DNA from: Diprion similis
Lineage: Eukaryota; Arthropoda; Insecta; Hymenoptera; Diprionidae
Assembly (NCBI RefSeq): GCF_021155765.1
Contig: NC_060115.1
Location: forward strand, 12,132,493 to 12,196,492
DNA length: 64,000 nucleotides
Reading direction: 5' to 3'
Numbering within the stretch: position 1 is the first letter of the stretch; each line of letters opens with the position of its first letter. The translations under genes and the position numbers were made by a program. The notes under the pieces were generated by a model that was not told the origin of the DNA, did not search any database, and was given only the letters and a program-made list of their open reading frames with translations. Of the stretch, positions 62,501 to 64,000 are shown piece after piece.

Positions 62501-64000
62501 GTAAGCCTTCTCCTTCAATCGAGATGACATGTACCAAAAATTGGTAAGCTCATATTGTATGTGAGAACGGAATTTGAGGCATTGATATGTGCACGAGTTT
62601 GTTAACTGTTTAAGAGCACGCGAGTGGTTTTTTTCAAACTTAGAAATATAAAATATGCTGCACGCACAGTGTTCATCTCACACACACACATGTGTACAAA
62701 TGTTACACCTACAATTTAAAACCTATAAATTTAATACCTATGTATGCTCGAGTTATTACCGCGGTTATATTTTACTCGGGGATGTATTTTCGTGCACGCT
62801 TTGCATCGCGCACCGCGTCTCGATTTCTCCGGGCGTTGATTATAAACCAACGCTTCTCTCCTCTCTCTGTGTGCTATAACTCGAGGAGAGGATGCTTGCC
62901 AAAAACATTTCTACTTATATACATATACGTGTTCCGCGGTTCCAACGACGAGTCGTATTCCTGGTATAACGCGGTGGACAGAAAGTCTAAAATTTTGCAA
63001 CCAATTCCGAGAATCGCGATCACTCCTATCTTTACTTGCCAAGTACAAGTAGATCTTCGTTCGAACGTTACGTTACTGTTTCCTTCGTACCCATATAGCG
63101 TCCCTCTACTTTGCACACCACAGACAAACCACCGCGATAACGACTGTCAAACGTGACAGGTATTCACGCCGGGATAACGATTCCACATCCGATTGACACC
63201 CGGTCTTTTTATATTCTCACTTTTTCCAACCAACTATAATTACTCCATTTACGCACGGTGTATTACGTATTCGTAAGCAACAGACGGTACACACGTGGCA
63301 AAGGTGGTTCGGGTACACGTGCACGCTCACAAGTTTGAGGCGCGATGATCGCCGGGAACCATCCGTGCGTCCCTCTGCGAGTAACGTAACTTTCGTGCAT
63401 GAGTGTGCGTGTGTGTGTGTGCGTGTGCGCGTGTGTGTTTTTTTTTCAAATAATCCCCCATCGCCTCGTGGCAACGGTAGCAATTTCTTTTATTTTATTA
63501 AGTCTAGACGTTTGTGTACTATATGCATTCGAGTCACTCTGATGCGCATAGGCGTAGTATTTGAATAATACCAGAGGTTCCAGGGCCCAGCGATTATCCG
63601 ACGCAACTGTATATTCGCTCCTCGCCTCCGTGCTCTCCGGTCTCTACCAAACACAGCTGAGCAATCAACTGACAATAAATGTTGACCACCCCTGTAATGA
63701 CCAGTGTCTAGTCTCCGAGTGCAGTTAGCCCGTTCTTATATCTGGTTATGTAATACATTTTAATTCAACGCTCCGACCTTGTCTATGCGTCTTCCTATAT
63801 GCATACGATACGTGCAACGTAGGTGCACGCATTCGACACTTGACTCGAAGTGTGGAACGGGCGGGAATCGAATCATTAAGAAAAATTCCTCTGATCACTC
63901 GACGACATCGGGACTTCGAAGAAAAAATTAAATCGAATCAGTAATTACGTGTTTGTCAACATTTCTCAACATTCTTTTATACACGGTCAGGTACACCTCG
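62501..64000. other. Presumed intron, right edge of window
   Basis: No further exon with matching phase was recognised. It contains a (TG)n microsatellite at 63402-63438 followed by nine T. Small open frames here have no recognisable product. Confidence 0.4.
63402..63446. repeat. (TG)n microsatellite with T run
   Basis: Alternating TG with CG interruptions, then nine T. Alternating purine-pyrimidine tracts of this kind can adopt Z-DNA. Confidence 0.9.

Noticed and set aside
1..64000. CRISPR arrays, rRNA, operons
   Set aside because: No regularly spaced direct repeats, no rRNA-like conserved blocks, and gene structure is clearly spliced and eukaryotic.

Overview
The window is arthropod, almost certainly insect, nuclear DNA. 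It is AT-rich, genes are split by GT-AG introns of about 70 to 3,300 bp, there are polyadenylation signals and no ribosome-binding sites or operons, and the spacers carry hairpin-type inverted-repeat elements. The order cannot be proved from sequence alone; the style of the repeats would fit Hymenoptera, but that is a guess. I assembled the gene models by hand, matching donor, acceptor and phase; for the three complete models the joined coding length is an exact multiple of three.

Layout. 1-7.6 kb: no coding gene seen. 7.6-17.2 kb (+): a four-exon gene for a 726-residue orphan seven-transmembrane receptor-like protein with a disordered C-tail of about 400 residues. 18.8-21.0 kb (+): a four-exon gene for a 211-residue ceramide-1-phosphate transfer protein (GLTP fold). 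22.2-27.3 kb (-): a 13-exon gene for a 617-residue concentrative nucleoside transporter (SLC28/CNT), convergent with the lipid-transfer gene. 27.3-59.5 kb: mostly gene-poor spacer with several inverted-repeat elements: a hAT-type element with a perfect 8-bp target duplication (37.4 kb), a 1.2-kb fold-back element with 0.4-kb arms (41.5 kb), a near-perfect 182-bp hairpin (47.8 kb), one probable short hypothetical membrane ORF (43.7 kb) and a cluster of POU-octamer sites (45.9-46.6 kb). 59.5-64 kb (+): TATA box, long leader with a 24-codon uORF, and the first coding exon of a large cysteine-free, glycosylation-rich secreted protein, followed by a candidate 27-bp micro-exon; the gene probably runs off the right edge.

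The three complete genes act in unrelated processes (signalling, sphingolipid traffic, nucleoside uptake), so no pathway cluster is implied. The points most worth following up are the receptor-like protein of unrecognised family, the altered base-recognition loop in the nucleoside transporter, the micro-exon and uORF of the secreted-protein gene, and the long hairpin elements, which could yield double-stranded RNA if transcribed.
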